Shown here piece after piece: positions 1-8,025 of a stretch of 13,311 nt of DNA. This stretch comes from Chloroflexota bacterium (GTDB lineage Bacteria; Chloroflexota; Anaerolineae; Anaerolineales; Villigracilaceae). Position 1 is the first letter of the stretch; each line of letters starts with the position of its first letter. The stretch covers positions 1-13,311 of the forward strand of contig JAJYOH010000102.1 in NCBI GenBank assembly GCA_021796315.1, given 5' to 3'. The notes under the pieces were generated by a model. It ran no database searches, was not told the origin of the DNA, and was given only the letters and a program-made list of their open reading frames with translations. The position numbers and the translations under genes are program-made.

Positions 1-1
1 T

Positions 2-184
2 CTTTGGTTCGGCAGCGCGTTCGCGGCCTCGGTGGCAGGTTTGTCCCGCGAAGATTGGTGGCAAATTGTCAGCCGCTTGATTGGGTTGGGCGCAGCGATA
101 GGGATCTTGTTCGCGTATTTCCCGCCGAAAATCATCCGGCGCAGATTTGGAATTGCCTCCATTTCGGAGCAAAGGCAGGTATAG
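2..184 (+). CDS. C-terminal fragment of an unidentified membrane protein
   Basis: The frame beginning at base 2 is open for 60 codons to a TAG at 182-184; the gene starts outside the window, so no start codon is visible. The translation has a hydrophobic segment (IVSRLIGLGAAIGILFAYF, about residues 27-45 of the fragment) followed by the strongly basic stretch PPKIIRRRFGI and a short polar tail. That is the pattern of a last transmembrane helix with positive residues on the cytoplasmic side. An alternative frame from base 4 to 228 is also open but gives an arginine-rich, unstructured product and is judged a shadow. The family cannot be named from 60 residues. It lies 57 nt before the receiver gene on the same strand and could share its transcript; a membrane sensor is possible but that is only inference. 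Confidence 0.6.
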   Translation, partial: LWFGSAFAASVAGLSREDWWQIVSRLIGLGAAIGILFAYFPPKIIRRRFGIASISEQRQV

Positions 185-185
185 T

Positions 186-210
186 GCGAAACGGGATTTT
201 CTCGTTTTGC
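186..210 (+). other. Small hairpin after the upstream gene
   Basis: GCGAAACG (186-193) pairs with CGTTTTGC (203-210), eight pairs including one G-U in RNA, around a 9-nt loop. It sits directly after the stop at 184. No U tract follows, so it is a poor intrinsic terminator; it may be a weak terminator, a processing site or chance. Confidence 0.3.
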
Positions 211-241
211 TCGACAACCATCAAGTAATAAGGAGACAACG

Positions 242-685
242 ATGAAAGATAGTCCTGTCGAAATTCTTTTGGTCGAAGATAACCCCAGCGATGTCGAACT
301 GGCGCTCCATGCCCTGAAAAAGAACAACCTTGCCAATCGCGTTGAGGTCGTGCGTGATGGGGCCGAGGCGCTCGACTTTCTCTTCGGTATAGGTTCATAC
401 GCGGGGCGCAATATCCAGGATGGACCTAAAGTGGTTTTGCTGGATTTGAAACTACCAAGAGTAGATGGATTGGAAGTACTGGAGAAGATCAGATCTGACC
501 CGCGCACAAAAAACATCCCGGTTGTAATGCTTACTTCGTCTCGTGAGGAACGCGATATTGCCGAGAGTTACAACCTGGGTGTCAACAGCTACATCGTCAA
601 GCCGGTGGACTTCGAGCAATTCACCGAAGCCGTACGGCAGTTGGGTCTTTATTGGCTGTTACTCAATCAGCCGCCAGCGATTTGA
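242..685 (+). CDS. Stand-alone response regulator receiver (CheY/Rcp1-like)
   Basis: A 147-residue single-domain receiver with no output domain. Visible signature residues are the acidic pair E12-D13 (VEDNPSD), phospho-acceptor D68 ([13 protein letters not shown]), switch residue T98 (VVMLTSS), Y117 and the invariant K120-P121 (YIVKP). The C-terminal [12 protein letters not shown] is typical of the Rcp1-type subfamily, which accepts phosphate from phytochrome-like and other PAS/GAF histidine kinases and acts by protein contacts. The start is set by AAGGAG at 230-235, 6 nt before ATG. No histidine kinase lies in the window, so its donor is elsewhere or just upstream. It precedes the REC-HD-GYP gene on the same strand with a 126-nt gap; a phosphorelay or shared-kinase link between the two receivers is an inference. 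Acts in the cytoplasm. Confidence 0.93.
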   Translation: MKDSPVEILLVEDNPSDVELALHALKKNNLANRVEVVRDGAEALDFLFGIGSYAGRNIQDGPKVVLLDLKLPRVDGLEVLEKIRSDPRTKNIPVVMLTSSREERDIAESYNLGVNSYIVKPVDFEQFTEAVRQLGLYWLLLNQPPAI

Positions 686-811
686 CGCAAAGCGTGCCAA
701 TCCGAAATCAACCATATCCACTCCGTTCGTATCCTGATCCTCAGAAAACATGAGATCTGTCGCCTTGCACAACATTTGAATTGAAATATTTTTATTGCAC
801 TGGAGGATATC

Positions 812-3800
812 ATGTCCATTCCTCTCCGCGTTCTGATTCTCGAAGACAAACTGTCCGATGCCGAGTTGTCGGTAATCGAGTTGCGCAAATCCGGTTTCGC
901 GCCTGACTGGCAGCGCGTCGAAACGGAGTCGGACTATGTCAATCATTTGGATTCGGCGCTTGACCTGATTCTGGCAGACTATTCCCTGCCCCAATTCGAC
1001 GGGCTGCGCGCCTTGCAGTTGCTGCAGCAGCGCGGGCTGGATATTCCATTTATCCTGATTTCCGGTACTGTTGGGGAGGATGTGGCGGTCGAGGCCATGA
1101 AGCAAGGCGCCGCCGATTACCTGCTTAAGGACCGGTTGACGCGCCTCGGCCCGGCGGTGAAAAGTGCGCTGGAGCAGAAACGACTCCGCGACGAACGCAA
1201 ACTGGCTGAGGCGGCCTTGCGGGAAACGGAGTCTCAATTGCGCGCCGTCTTGAACAATGCTCCCATAACGATCTTTACCACAGACAGTCACGGCATATTC
1301 ACTCTGTCGGAAGGCAAGGGATTGGAACACGTCGGACTGAAACCCGGCGAGAATGTCGGTGTGTCGGCATTCGATCTCTATGGTTCGTTTCCATTTGCCG
1401 AATACAGTGGGAAGGTGACTGCCGGGGAGGATGTTATTCGTCGTGTTCTCGCTGGCAAAGAGGTAACCGCCGTCTCTAAGTTACATGGTGTGTATTTCGA
1501 CAACCACATCGGCCCTCTTCGCGATACGGATGGCAAGGTGATAGGGATCGTGGGAGTTGCAATCGATATTACCGAGCGCAGGCAGGCGGAGGAGGCGATG
1601 CGGCGAGCAGAGGAGAATTATCGCAACATCTTCGAAAATTCCTTGAATGGCATCTTTCAAAGTACGCCCGATGGCCGCTTCATCCTGGTCAATCCGGCCC
1701 TGGCGCGGATGTGGGGTTATGACTCACCCGAGGACTTGCTTGCCAGCGTCACCGACACAGCGCGCCAGGTCTACGTGGACCCCGATTGCCGCGCCGAGCA
1801 CACGCGTCTATTGAAGGAGCAGGGCGGCAGCGTGATAGGCTTTGAATACCAGGCGTATCGCAAGGATGGCACTACGATCTGGGTTTCAGAGAATGTTAAC
1901 TCTGTAGTGGATGCGAATGGAAATCTCCGCTATTACGAAGGTGTCGTTGAAGATATATCCGAGCGCAAGCAAGCTGAAGCCGCGCTACGCGAAGCCAACC
2001 AGCGCGCAATCCGTGAATACGAACAGTTGCTGGAACGACTGGCACAGTTGGCGCAAACCGTGGGCACGGCGCGCGATCTCGCATCCATCTTTCGCGGCCT
2101 GCGCGAGTTCGCCGAGATATCTGTCCCATGCAACGGCCTGTTTGTCTCGCTTTATAATCCCGAAAGGCAGGAGCGCATCTGTGTTTACTCCGGCGGCGAT
2201 GGCGAGGAGGATGATGTCTCCACACTTCCGCCGCTGCCGATGAACGACAGTCCTCAAAGTCAGGCTATTGCTACGGCTCAAATCGTTGTAACTGATGACT
2301 TTCAAGCGGCCGTGGCTGGCAAGCCAGTGGTTACTCTTGGGATGGAGCAGGATCCGCGCATGCCTCAATCCTCGCTTGCAGTGCCAATGACTGTGTTGGG
2401 AAGGGTGATTGGCGCCTTTGAGGTCCAAAGTGTTGAACCTGCGGCATACAAACCGGAACACGTTACCGCCATGCACATGGCGGCCAATCTTGCAGCAATT
2501 GCCACCGAGAACGTGCAGATGCTCGAACGTGAGCGCCAATTACGACTCACAACAGAGATGTCGGAGGAACGTTATCGAACCCTGGCGGAGGCCGCCCGGG
2601 ATGCCATCTTTATCGTCAATCGCGACGATCACATTGAATATGTGAATAGTTTTGCAGCCGGTCAATTTGGCAGCCGAGCGGAAGAATTGATCGGGAGAAC
2701 CCGCACAGCGCTGTTCCCGCCACACGTTGCCGAACATCAAACGCGTACTTTGCAGGAGGTTTTCGAAACCGGCAACTCCATTTATAACGAGGCAAAGACG
2801 GTTTACCCAACCGGTGAAATATGGATTGGTACAAGGCTGGCTCCCATCAGGAATGCGGCTGGGGAGGTGCGTGCAGTTCTCGGCATCGCACGCGACATTA
2901 CCGAGCGCAAGCAGGCGGAGGAACAAACCCAACGTCAATTGCAACGCCTGGCCACCCTGCGCACGATCGATCAAGCGATAGCTGGCAGCATAGATATCAA
3001 CTTTGTCCTCAAGGTAATCCTCGACCACGTGATTTCCCAACTGGCCGTGGATGCGGTTGTCATTCTTTTATACAACCCGGCTGCGCAGACATTGGAGTAC
3101 TCCACAGGGCGCGGCTTTCGCACGGAGGCCCTGCAGCACACACGCCTGCCACTGGGGGAAGGTTATGCTGGCCGGGCAGCGCTGGGTCGCCAAACGGTGC
3201 ATATTCCAGACCTTCAAGGAAGAAAGACTGATTTTCTGCGTTCGCCCACATTCTCCCAGGAGGGGTTTGTCTCTTATTTTGGTATTCCCCTGATAGCCAA
3301 AGGCGAGATCAGGGGCGTGCTGGAGGTCTTCCATCGCGCCGCTTTTGAAGCGGAATCTGAATGGCTGAATTTCCTTGAAACGCTGGCCGGGCAAACGGCA
3401 ATCGCGATTGACAATGCGACCTTATTCAAAGGTCTGCAGCTTTCGAATATCGAACTAACCATGGCCTACGACGCCACCATCGAAGGCTGGTCACGTGCGC
3501 TTGATCTTCGCGATAAGGAGACCGAAGGCCATACGCAGCGCGTGACCGAGATGAGCCAGCACCTGGCGCGCTCTATGGGGATCAACGAAGCAGAGCTGGT
3601 TAACATGCAACGAGGAGCATTGCTCCATGATATCGGCAAGATGGGAGTTCCGGACGCCATTCTGCTCAAGGCTGGACCGCTCACGAATAAAGAATGGAAG
3701 ATCATGCGCCAGCATCCGCAGTTTGCCTACGACATGCTCTCCCCCATCGAATACCTGCACTCAGCCCTCGACATTCCGTTCTGCCATCACGAGAAGTGGG

Positions 3801-4018
3801 ATGGCACCGGCTATCCGCGCGGCTTGAAAGGCGAAGAGATCCCATTAGCGGCCCGCATCTTTGCTGTGATAGATGTGTATGATGCTTTGACCAGCGATCG
3901 TCCCTATCGCAAAGCATGGACCAGAGAGAAGACTCTGGATTACATCAGGGAACAGGCTGAAAAACATTTCGACCCGCAGGTGGTGGAAGCATTCATGGAA
4001 ATGCTGGGAACGGAGTGA
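812..4018 (+). CDS. REC-PAS-PAS-GAF-PAS-GAF-HD-GYP cyclic di-GMP phosphodiesterase
   Basis: This 1068-residue soluble protein should hydrolyse cyclic di-GMP under phosphorylation and ligand control. Domains, roughly: receiver 5-120 (acidic E11-D12, phospho-acceptor D56, K106), PAS 138-255, PAS 263-384, GAF 415-570, PAS 585-700, GAF 712-868, HD-GYP 885-1066. Short linkers with the recurring DITER-RQAEEA signature join the PAS units. The HD-GYP domain keeps all expected metal ligands: H907, the H939-D940 pair (ALLHDIGK), H968, H992-H993 and D1021, plus the GYP loop GTGYPRGLKGEEIP at 998-1011, so it is predicted active. GGAGG at 802-806 sets the start. The next gene begins 7 nt after the stop, which implies co-transcription and probable translational coupling with a GGDEF protein of opposite activity. 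The second PAS domain is nearly identical in DNA to one in that neighbour. No transmembrane segment is seen. Ligands of the PAS and GAF domains cannot be told from sequence. Confidence 0.93.
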   Translation: MSIPLRVLILEDKLSDAELSVIELRKSGFAPDWQRVETESDYVNHLDSALDLILADYSLPQFDGLRALQLLQQRGLDIPFILISGTVGEDVAVEAMKQGAADYLLKDRLTRLGPAVKSALEQKRLRDERKLAEAALRETESQLRAVLNNAPITIFTTDSHGIFTLSEGKGLEHVGLKPGENVGVSAFDLYGSFPFAEYSGKVTAGEDVIRRVLAGKEVTAVSKLHGVYFDNHIGPLRDTDGKVIGIVGVAIDITERRQAEEAMRRAEENYRNIFENSLNGIFQSTPDGRFILVNPALARMWGYDSPEDLLASVTDTARQVYVDPDCRAEHTRLLKEQGGSVIGFEYQAYRKDGTTIWVSENVNSVVDANGNLRYYEGVVEDISERKQAEAALREANQRAIREYEQLLERLAQLAQTVGTARDLASIFRGLREFAEISVPCNGLFVSLYNPERQERICVYSGGDGEEDDVSTLPPLPMNDSPQSQAIATAQIVVTDDFQAAVAGKPVVTLGMEQDPRMPQSSLAVPMTVLGRVIGAFEVQSVEPAAYKPEHVTAMHMAANLAAIATENVQMLERERQLRLTTEMSEERYRTLAEAARDAIFIVNRDDHIEYVNSFAAGQFGSRAEELIGRTRTALFPPHVAEHQTRTLQEVFETGNSIYNEAKTVYPTGEIWIGTRLAPIRNAAGEVRAVLGIARDITERKQAEEQTQRQLQRLATLRTIDQAIAGSIDINFVLKVILDHVISQLAVDAVVILLYNPAAQTLEYSTGRGFRTEALQHTRLPLGEGYAGRAALGRQTVHIPDLQGRKTDFLRSPTFSQEGFVSYFGIPLIAKGEIRGVLEVFHRAAFEAESEWLNFLETLAGQTAIAIDNATLFKGLQLSNIELTMAYDATIEGWSRALDLRDKETEGHTQRVTEMSQHLARSMGINEAELVNMQRGALLHDIGKMGVPDAILLKAGPLTNKEWKIMRQHPQFAYDMLSPIEYLHSALDIPFCHHEKWDGTGYPRGLKGEEIPLAARIFAVIDVYDALTSDRPYRKAWTREKTLDYIREQAEKHFDPQVVEAFMEMLGTE
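1607..1960 (+). repeat. PAS-module DNA repeat, copy A
   Basis: This 354-nt segment, residues 266-383 of the REC-HD-GYP protein, aligns without gaps to 4791-5144 in the following gene. I count about 38 mismatches by hand (close to 89% identity), fewer in the first three quarters; many are synonymous. One run, from the CACACGCG at about 1799, is identical for more than 35 nt. Sequence outside the segment is not comparably alike, so this is a shared module rather than a whole-gene duplication. Confidence 0.9.
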
Positions 4019-4025
4019 TCCAGAG

Positions 4026-7000
4026 ATGAAAATACACTACAAACTGACCCTCGGCATTTTAATCGTTGGCCTGCTCGGGGGTGTTCTCGGAGCAATGACC
4101 ATCAAACTGCAACTCGACTCGGTGGATGCCACTGCCAGGAGAGAAGCCGAAACAGTCGCCACAATGCTGGTGCATCTCCTCCATCACGAAATGTCAGATC
4201 ATGGCGATGTCACGCTGGCTGCCGCTCAAGCGGAACTGCAGAAGTTTGTCGAAGCTTTCTACGCCATGCACCAGAGCGATATTGTCATCGTGGATACCGA
4301 TAAGAAAATCATCGCGGACGCCATCCCGCAAAATGTGGGGACTCGTTTTCAGTACGACCCGGGCGGCGAAGTCGCCGGGACCATCCAGGATGGCGCAACC
4401 AGGACGTTTGTCGAGACCAGCGCCGATTACCCTCAAGGCATCAAACAGGTCGTGGTGCCGTTCACGACCGCGGATGGAAAAACCATCGGCGCCGTCATAT
4501 TCGACTACACCCCTCTCTACGAAGACCTGGCGGCCAGTGCGCGCACAACCACAGGGTTGATCGCATTGATCGCTGTGCTGTGTACTCTACTGGCTGCAGG
4601 TTCCGGGTACCTTGTCGCGAGCAGTATCTCAAAACCTCTCGACCAACTCATGGAGGGGACTGCGAGAATCGCCGCCGGGGATTTGAACGTCAGGGTTCAG
4701 GTGAAATCAAACGATGAACTGGGCAGTCTGGCCGCCTCCTTCAACCGGATGACCGAAGAGTTGAAAAGATCGAGCGAGGCGTTACTGCAAGCTGAAGAAA
4801 ATTATCGCAACATCTTCGAAAATTCCTTGAACGGCATCTTTCAAAGTACGCCCGAAGGCCGCTTCCTCATGGTCAATCCGGCCCTGGCGCGCATATGGGG
4901 TTATGACTCACCCGAGGACCTGCTTGCCAGCGTCACCGACACGGCGCGCCAGGTCTACGTGGACCCTGACCGCCGCGCCATGCACACGCGTCTATTGAAG
5001 GAGCAGGGCGGCAGCGTGATAGGGTTCGAATACCAGGCGCATCGCAAGGATGGCAGTACGGTCTGGGTTTCGGAGGATGTTCGTTCTGTGGTGGATGCAG
5101 ACGGCGCTCTCCTCTACTACGAAGGCGCCGTCGAAGATATATCCGCGCGCAGGCAGGTGGAGGAGGCGCTGCGGCAAGCCGAAGAAAAGTATCATAGCGT
5201 TTTTGAAAATGCCGTCGAGGGCATCTTCCAGACCACGCTCGACGGACAGTACCGGCTGGCGAACCCGGCTCTGGCGCGCATCTATGGCTATGAATCGCCG
5301 GAGGAACTGATGGCGGCCGTCACCGACCTCAACCGTCAATTCTATGTCGAACCCGATCGGCGCGCCGAATTCATTCGACGGATGGAGGAGCACGATGCCG
5401 TCTGGGGGTTCGAGTCTGAAGTCTATTGCAAAGACGGCCGCGCCATTTGGATTTCGGAGAACGCGCGCTCGATCCGCGATACCGGCGGCAGGATCGTGGG
5501 TTTTGAGGGCACCACCCTGGACATCACCGATCGCAATCAGGCGGCGCAGGAAATCCAGCGCCGCGCGAACGAATTCAGCGCGCTGTACGAGACTGCGCGC
5601 GACCTGGCCAGGATGCAGCGCGATGTTCCCGCCCTATTGCAGACAATCGTCCAGCGCGCCGTCGCACTGCTGGCCGCGTCTGGTGGAGCCATATACCTTT
5701 ACGACACAACCCGTGGCGATTTGGAAGTTAGAGTGACAACAGATCCGTTCATATCCATCGGCACACGCTTACAGTTGGGCGAAGGTATGGCCGGGCGCGT
5801 GGCGCAAACACACGAGCCGCTGATCGTGGACGACTATCGCGCCTGGCCCCAACGCTCGTCGAAATACGAAGGGACACCATTGACAGCCGTCATCGAAGTG
5901 CCCATACTCTACAACGGTGAGTTGATCGGCGTGCTGGCGGTCAACGAAGTCGGCGTCCATGCGCAAAACGCGGGGCCGGCGACAACACACACGTTCACCG
6001 AGGATGACGCGCGTCTCTTATCTCTCTTTGCGGAACAAGCGGCAAGCGCGGTCTATAACGTGCGGCTGTATGCGGCGGCCCAGGAAGAGTTGGCAGAACG
6101 GAAGCTGGCTGAGCAGGCGCTGCACGAAAGTGAAACACGCTTCAAAAGTCTCTTTGAAGATTCCCCCATCTCGCTCTGGGAAGAGGATTTCTCTCTCGTT
6201 GCCGCGTACCTCGACGAGCTGCGGCATTCCGGGGTCACAGACTTCAGGGCCTGGTTCGAGAACCATCCCGATGCGGTGGCGCAGGGCGCGACGCTGGTAA
6301 AAGTCATTGACGTAAACAAGGCAACGCTCAAGCTATACAAAGCCAAATCGAAAGAGGATTTTCTGGCCAGCCCAAACGTGGTGTTCACCGAAGAGTCATT
6401 TCCTACATTTAGAGAAGAGCTGATTGCCCTCGCCGACGGCAAAACCGGGTTTGAAAGTGAAACCATCAACCAAACTTTTACCGGTGACAAACTTTCTATT
6501 GCATTAAGTTGGTCGGTGGCGCCCGGCGATGATAAAGGCCTCCGACGGTTGTTTGTCTCGATCAGTGACATCACCGCGCGCAAGCAGGCCGAGGGGAAAC
6601 TGGCCGCCAAGGTGATCGAAGTGGAACAGCATAACAACGAGGTTACTTTGCTTAACACAATGGGCGACTTGTTACAAACCTGTCAGACCGTTGAAGAAGC
6701 CGGTGCAGTTGTCTCTCAGTCCGCTCAAAAGCTATTTCCGGGTCAATCTGGAGCGCTGTACCTCATTGCGCCCTCACGCAATTTCGTGGAAGCCGTCGCG
6801 GACTGGGGCGAGTCCCCGATCCAGGACCGCGTCTTCACCCCCGACGACTGCTGGGCGTTGCGACGCGGGCAGGTCCACTACATGGCTGACCCTCGCTCAG
6901 GGCTGCTTTGCCGGCATGTCAGCCAATCCTTCGGTCCTGAGCGACAGCCGAAGGATTATTACCTGTGCGTGCCGATGATGGCGCAGGGTGAAACATTGGG

Positions 7001-7664
7001 AATTCTACATTTGCAAAGTGATCAACCCGCTGCGAGTCAAACCGGGCAGGAACAAGAAGCTCTCACAGCCTCGCAACAGCAACTGGCGGTCACCCTGGCC
7101 GAACACATCGCCCTGGCGCTGGCAAACTTGAAACTGCGGGAAGCCCTGCGCAGCCAGGCTATTCGCGACCCGCTGACCGGCCTATTCAATCGCCGGTATA
7201 TGGAGGAAACGCTGGAGCGCGAACTGCGCCGGGCGGAGCGCCGAAAAGCCCCGCTGGGGATCATCATGTTCGACCTCGACCACTTTAAAAAGTTCAACGA
7301 TACCTTCGGGCACGCTGCGGGCGATGTGGTCCTGCGTGAAATCGGCGCTTTCTTGCAGGCGCGCGTGCGCGTGGAAGACATTGCCTGCCGCTACGGAGGC
7401 GAGGAGTTTCTCGTCATCCTGCCGGAAGCCTCGTTGGAAGATACTGTGAAGCGAGCCGAACAACTGTGCGTGGGAATAAAAGGATTGAATGTGCGATATC
7501 AGGACCAGGCGCTCAGGGCGGTCACTGTCTCGCTGGGCGTAGCAGTCTTCCCTGAACACGGTTCGACAGATGAGGCGATCAAGAAAGCCGCCGACGCGGC
7601 GCTTTACCGCGCAAAACGCGAGGGACGCGATCGGGTAGTCGTCGCGGCAAGTATGAACGCATAA
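4026..7664 (+). CDS. Membrane HAMP-PAS-PAS-GAF-PAS-GAF-GGDEF diguanylate cyclase
   Basis: A 1212-residue sensor predicted to make cyclic di-GMP from two GTP. TM1 lies at about 8-26, an extracytoplasmic sensing region of about 150 residues (27-173) follows, then TM2 at 175-198, HAMP 199-250, PAS 256-375, PAS 385-502, GAF 515-682, an enlarged PAS-like unit 703-852, GAF 878-1033 and GGDEF 1045-1208. The extracytoplasmic part, with the motif IVIVDTDKKIIAD, resembles a single Cache/PAS-like fold. The GGDEF domain has DPLTGLFNRR (1048 on), metal-site D1083 in FDLDHFKKFND, intact GGEEF at 1124-1128, and an inhibitory I-site R1115-V-E-D1118 exactly five residues before it, so product feedback inhibition is expected. 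No strong ribosome binding site precedes the ATG other than CGGAG inside the upstream gene's end, which suits translational coupling. The second GAF domain carries a Cys/His set (C942, H951, C962, H964). Confidence 0.93.
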   Translation: MKIHYKLTLGILIVGLLGGVLGAMTIKLQLDSVDATARREAETVATMLVHLLHHEMSDHGDVTLAAAQAELQKFVEAFYAMHQSDIVIVDTDKKIIADAIPQNVGTRFQYDPGGEVAGTIQDGATRTFVETSADYPQGIKQVVVPFTTADGKTIGAVIFDYTPLYEDLAASARTTTGLIALIAVLCTLLAAGSGYLVASSISKPLDQLMEGTARIAAGDLNVRVQVKSNDELGSLAASFNRMTEELKRSSEALLQAEENYRNIFENSLNGIFQSTPEGRFLMVNPALARIWGYDSPEDLLASVTDTARQVYVDPDRRAMHTRLLKEQGGSVIGFEYQAHRKDGSTVWVSEDVRSVVDADGALLYYEGAVEDISARRQVEEALRQAEEKYHSVFENAVEGIFQTTLDGQYRLANPALARIYGYESPEELMAAVTDLNRQFYVEPDRRAEFIRRMEEHDAVWGFESEVYCKDGRAIWISENARSIRDTGGRIVGFEGTTLDITDRNQAAQEIQRRANEFSALYETARDLARMQRDVPALLQTIVQRAVALLAASGGAIYLYDTTRGDLEVRVTTDPFISIGTRLQLGEGMAGRVAQTHEPLIVDDYRAWPQRSSKYEGTPLTAVIEVPILYNGELIGVLAVNEVGVHAQNAGPATTHTFTEDDARLLSLFAEQAASAVYNVRLYAAAQEELAERKLAEQALHESETRFKSLFEDSPISLWEEDFSLVAAYLDELRHSGVTDFRAWFENHPDAVAQGATLVKVIDVNKATLKLYKAKSKEDFLASPNVVFTEESFPTFREELIALADGKTGFESETINQTFTGDKLSIALSWSVAPGDDKGLRRLFVSISDITARKQAEGKLAAKVIEVEQHNNEVTLLNTMGDLLQTCQTVEEAGAVVSQSAQKLFPGQSGALYLIAPSRNFVEAVADWGESPIQDRVFTPDDCWALRRGQVHYMADPRSGLLCRHVSQSFGPERQPKDYYLCVPMMAQGETLGILHLQSDQPAASQTGQEQEALTASQQQLAVTLAEHIALALANLKLREALRSQAIRDPLTGLFNRRYMEETLERELRRAERRKAPLGIIMFDLDHFKKFNDTFGHAAGDVVLREIGAFLQARVRVEDIACRYGGEEFLVILPEASLEDTVKRAEQLCVGIKGLNVRYQDQALRAVTVSLGVAVFPEHGSTDEAIKKAADAALYRAKREGRDRVVVAASMNA
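4791..5144 (+). repeat. PAS-module DNA repeat, copy B
   Basis: Partner of 1607-1960; it encodes residues 256-373 of the GGDEF protein. The next PAS unit in the same gene (about 5178-5530) is a more distant relative, recognisable in protein (NPALARIYGYESPEEL against NPALARIWGYDSPEDL) but well diverged in DNA. Copies A and B therefore separated or were homogenised more recently than the tandem PAS pair inside this gene. Confidence 0.9.
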
Positions 7665-7705
7665 TATGAGGAATTGCTCTTCTCTAATGCCATCATAAAA
7701 AACAG

Positions 7706-7828
7706 GATGTGTTGCGCTCGGATCATTCTCATCTTCCGGCTTGGTCAGAATAAATGGCGCGCGAGTACATCGGTGAACAGGCGGGTAAACACTTTAACCC
7801 ACAGGTAATGGATGCCTCCTCAAAATGA
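7706..7828 (+). pseudogene. Decayed C-terminal remnant of an HD-GYP gene
   Basis: The frame 7706-7828 reads DVLRSDHSHLPAWSE, a TAA at 7751-7753, then M-AREYIGEQAGKHFNPQV-MDASSK and a TGA at 7826-7828. It aligns without gaps over 38 codons (7706-7819) to the C-terminal end of the HD-GYP domain at residues 1024-1061 of the 812-4018 protein (DALTSDRPYRKAWTREK, then DYIREQAEKHFDPQVV). The nonsense codon falls where family members usually have Glu, as in AWSEEKAREYI. Upstream of 7706 the frame has a stop at 7685-7687 and no further similarity is visible, so the catalytic part is gone. A 24-codon frame could start at the ATG at 7754, but no ribosome binding site precedes it and it is not thought functional. 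It most likely remains from a deleted third multidomain gene, or from a rearranged copy of the upstream phosphodiesterase. Confidence 0.75.
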
Positions 7829-7987
7829 TTGGATAAGCCTATTCTGGCAACGGCAGGTATATTCATTGCATGACTTTCGTCACTGCCCGGGCTTTTCCGA
7901 ATATTGTGTTCCCTCGCGATTGCTTCGTCAACGCAATACTGGTAAAAAACGTAATCGCCAAGGCCACATCCCGACACTTACAGACCC
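7829..7987. other. Spacer without recognisable gene
   Basis: The 159 bases between the HD-GYP remnant and the merR promoter hold no credible coding frame, clear hairpin terminator or RNA gene. The merR frame stays open upstream to an ATG at 7870, but that extension (MTFVTARAFPNIVF onward) is not MerR-like and crosses the promoter. Confidence 0.5.
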
Positions 7988-8018
7988 TTGACTTAGAGTG
8001 CACTCGAGGATTTATACT
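7988..8018 (+). promoter_or_regulatory. MerR-type promoter and operator with 19-bp spacer
   Basis: A -35 TTGACT (7988-7993) and -10 TATACT (8013-8018) are separated by 19 bp, the over-long spacing typical of promoters activated by MerR-family proteins through DNA distortion. The spacer contains a perfect 10-bp palindrome GAGTGCACTC (7996-8005), extended to an imperfect dyad CTTAGAGTG/CACTCGAGG (7992-8009). Transcription should begin at about 8025, at or one base before the merR start codon. It should drive merR and the downstream SDR gene and is probably autoregulated. Confidence 0.85.
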
Positions 8019-8025
8019 TTTAGAC

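Noticed and set aside
4..228. Frame from base 4 with a 74-codon product
   Set aside because: Arginine-rich, no family, and overlaps the membrane-protein end in the neighbouring frame.
659..1330. Open - strand frame of 223 codons over the receiver part of the HD-GYP gene
   Set aside because: Antisense shadow of a confidently identified receiver and PAS domain.
7870..8025. N-terminal extension of the MerR regulator from the ATG at 7870
   Set aside because: It would contain the 19-bp-spacer promoter and operator, and MerR proteins of this type begin just before the helix-turn-helix, as at 8026.
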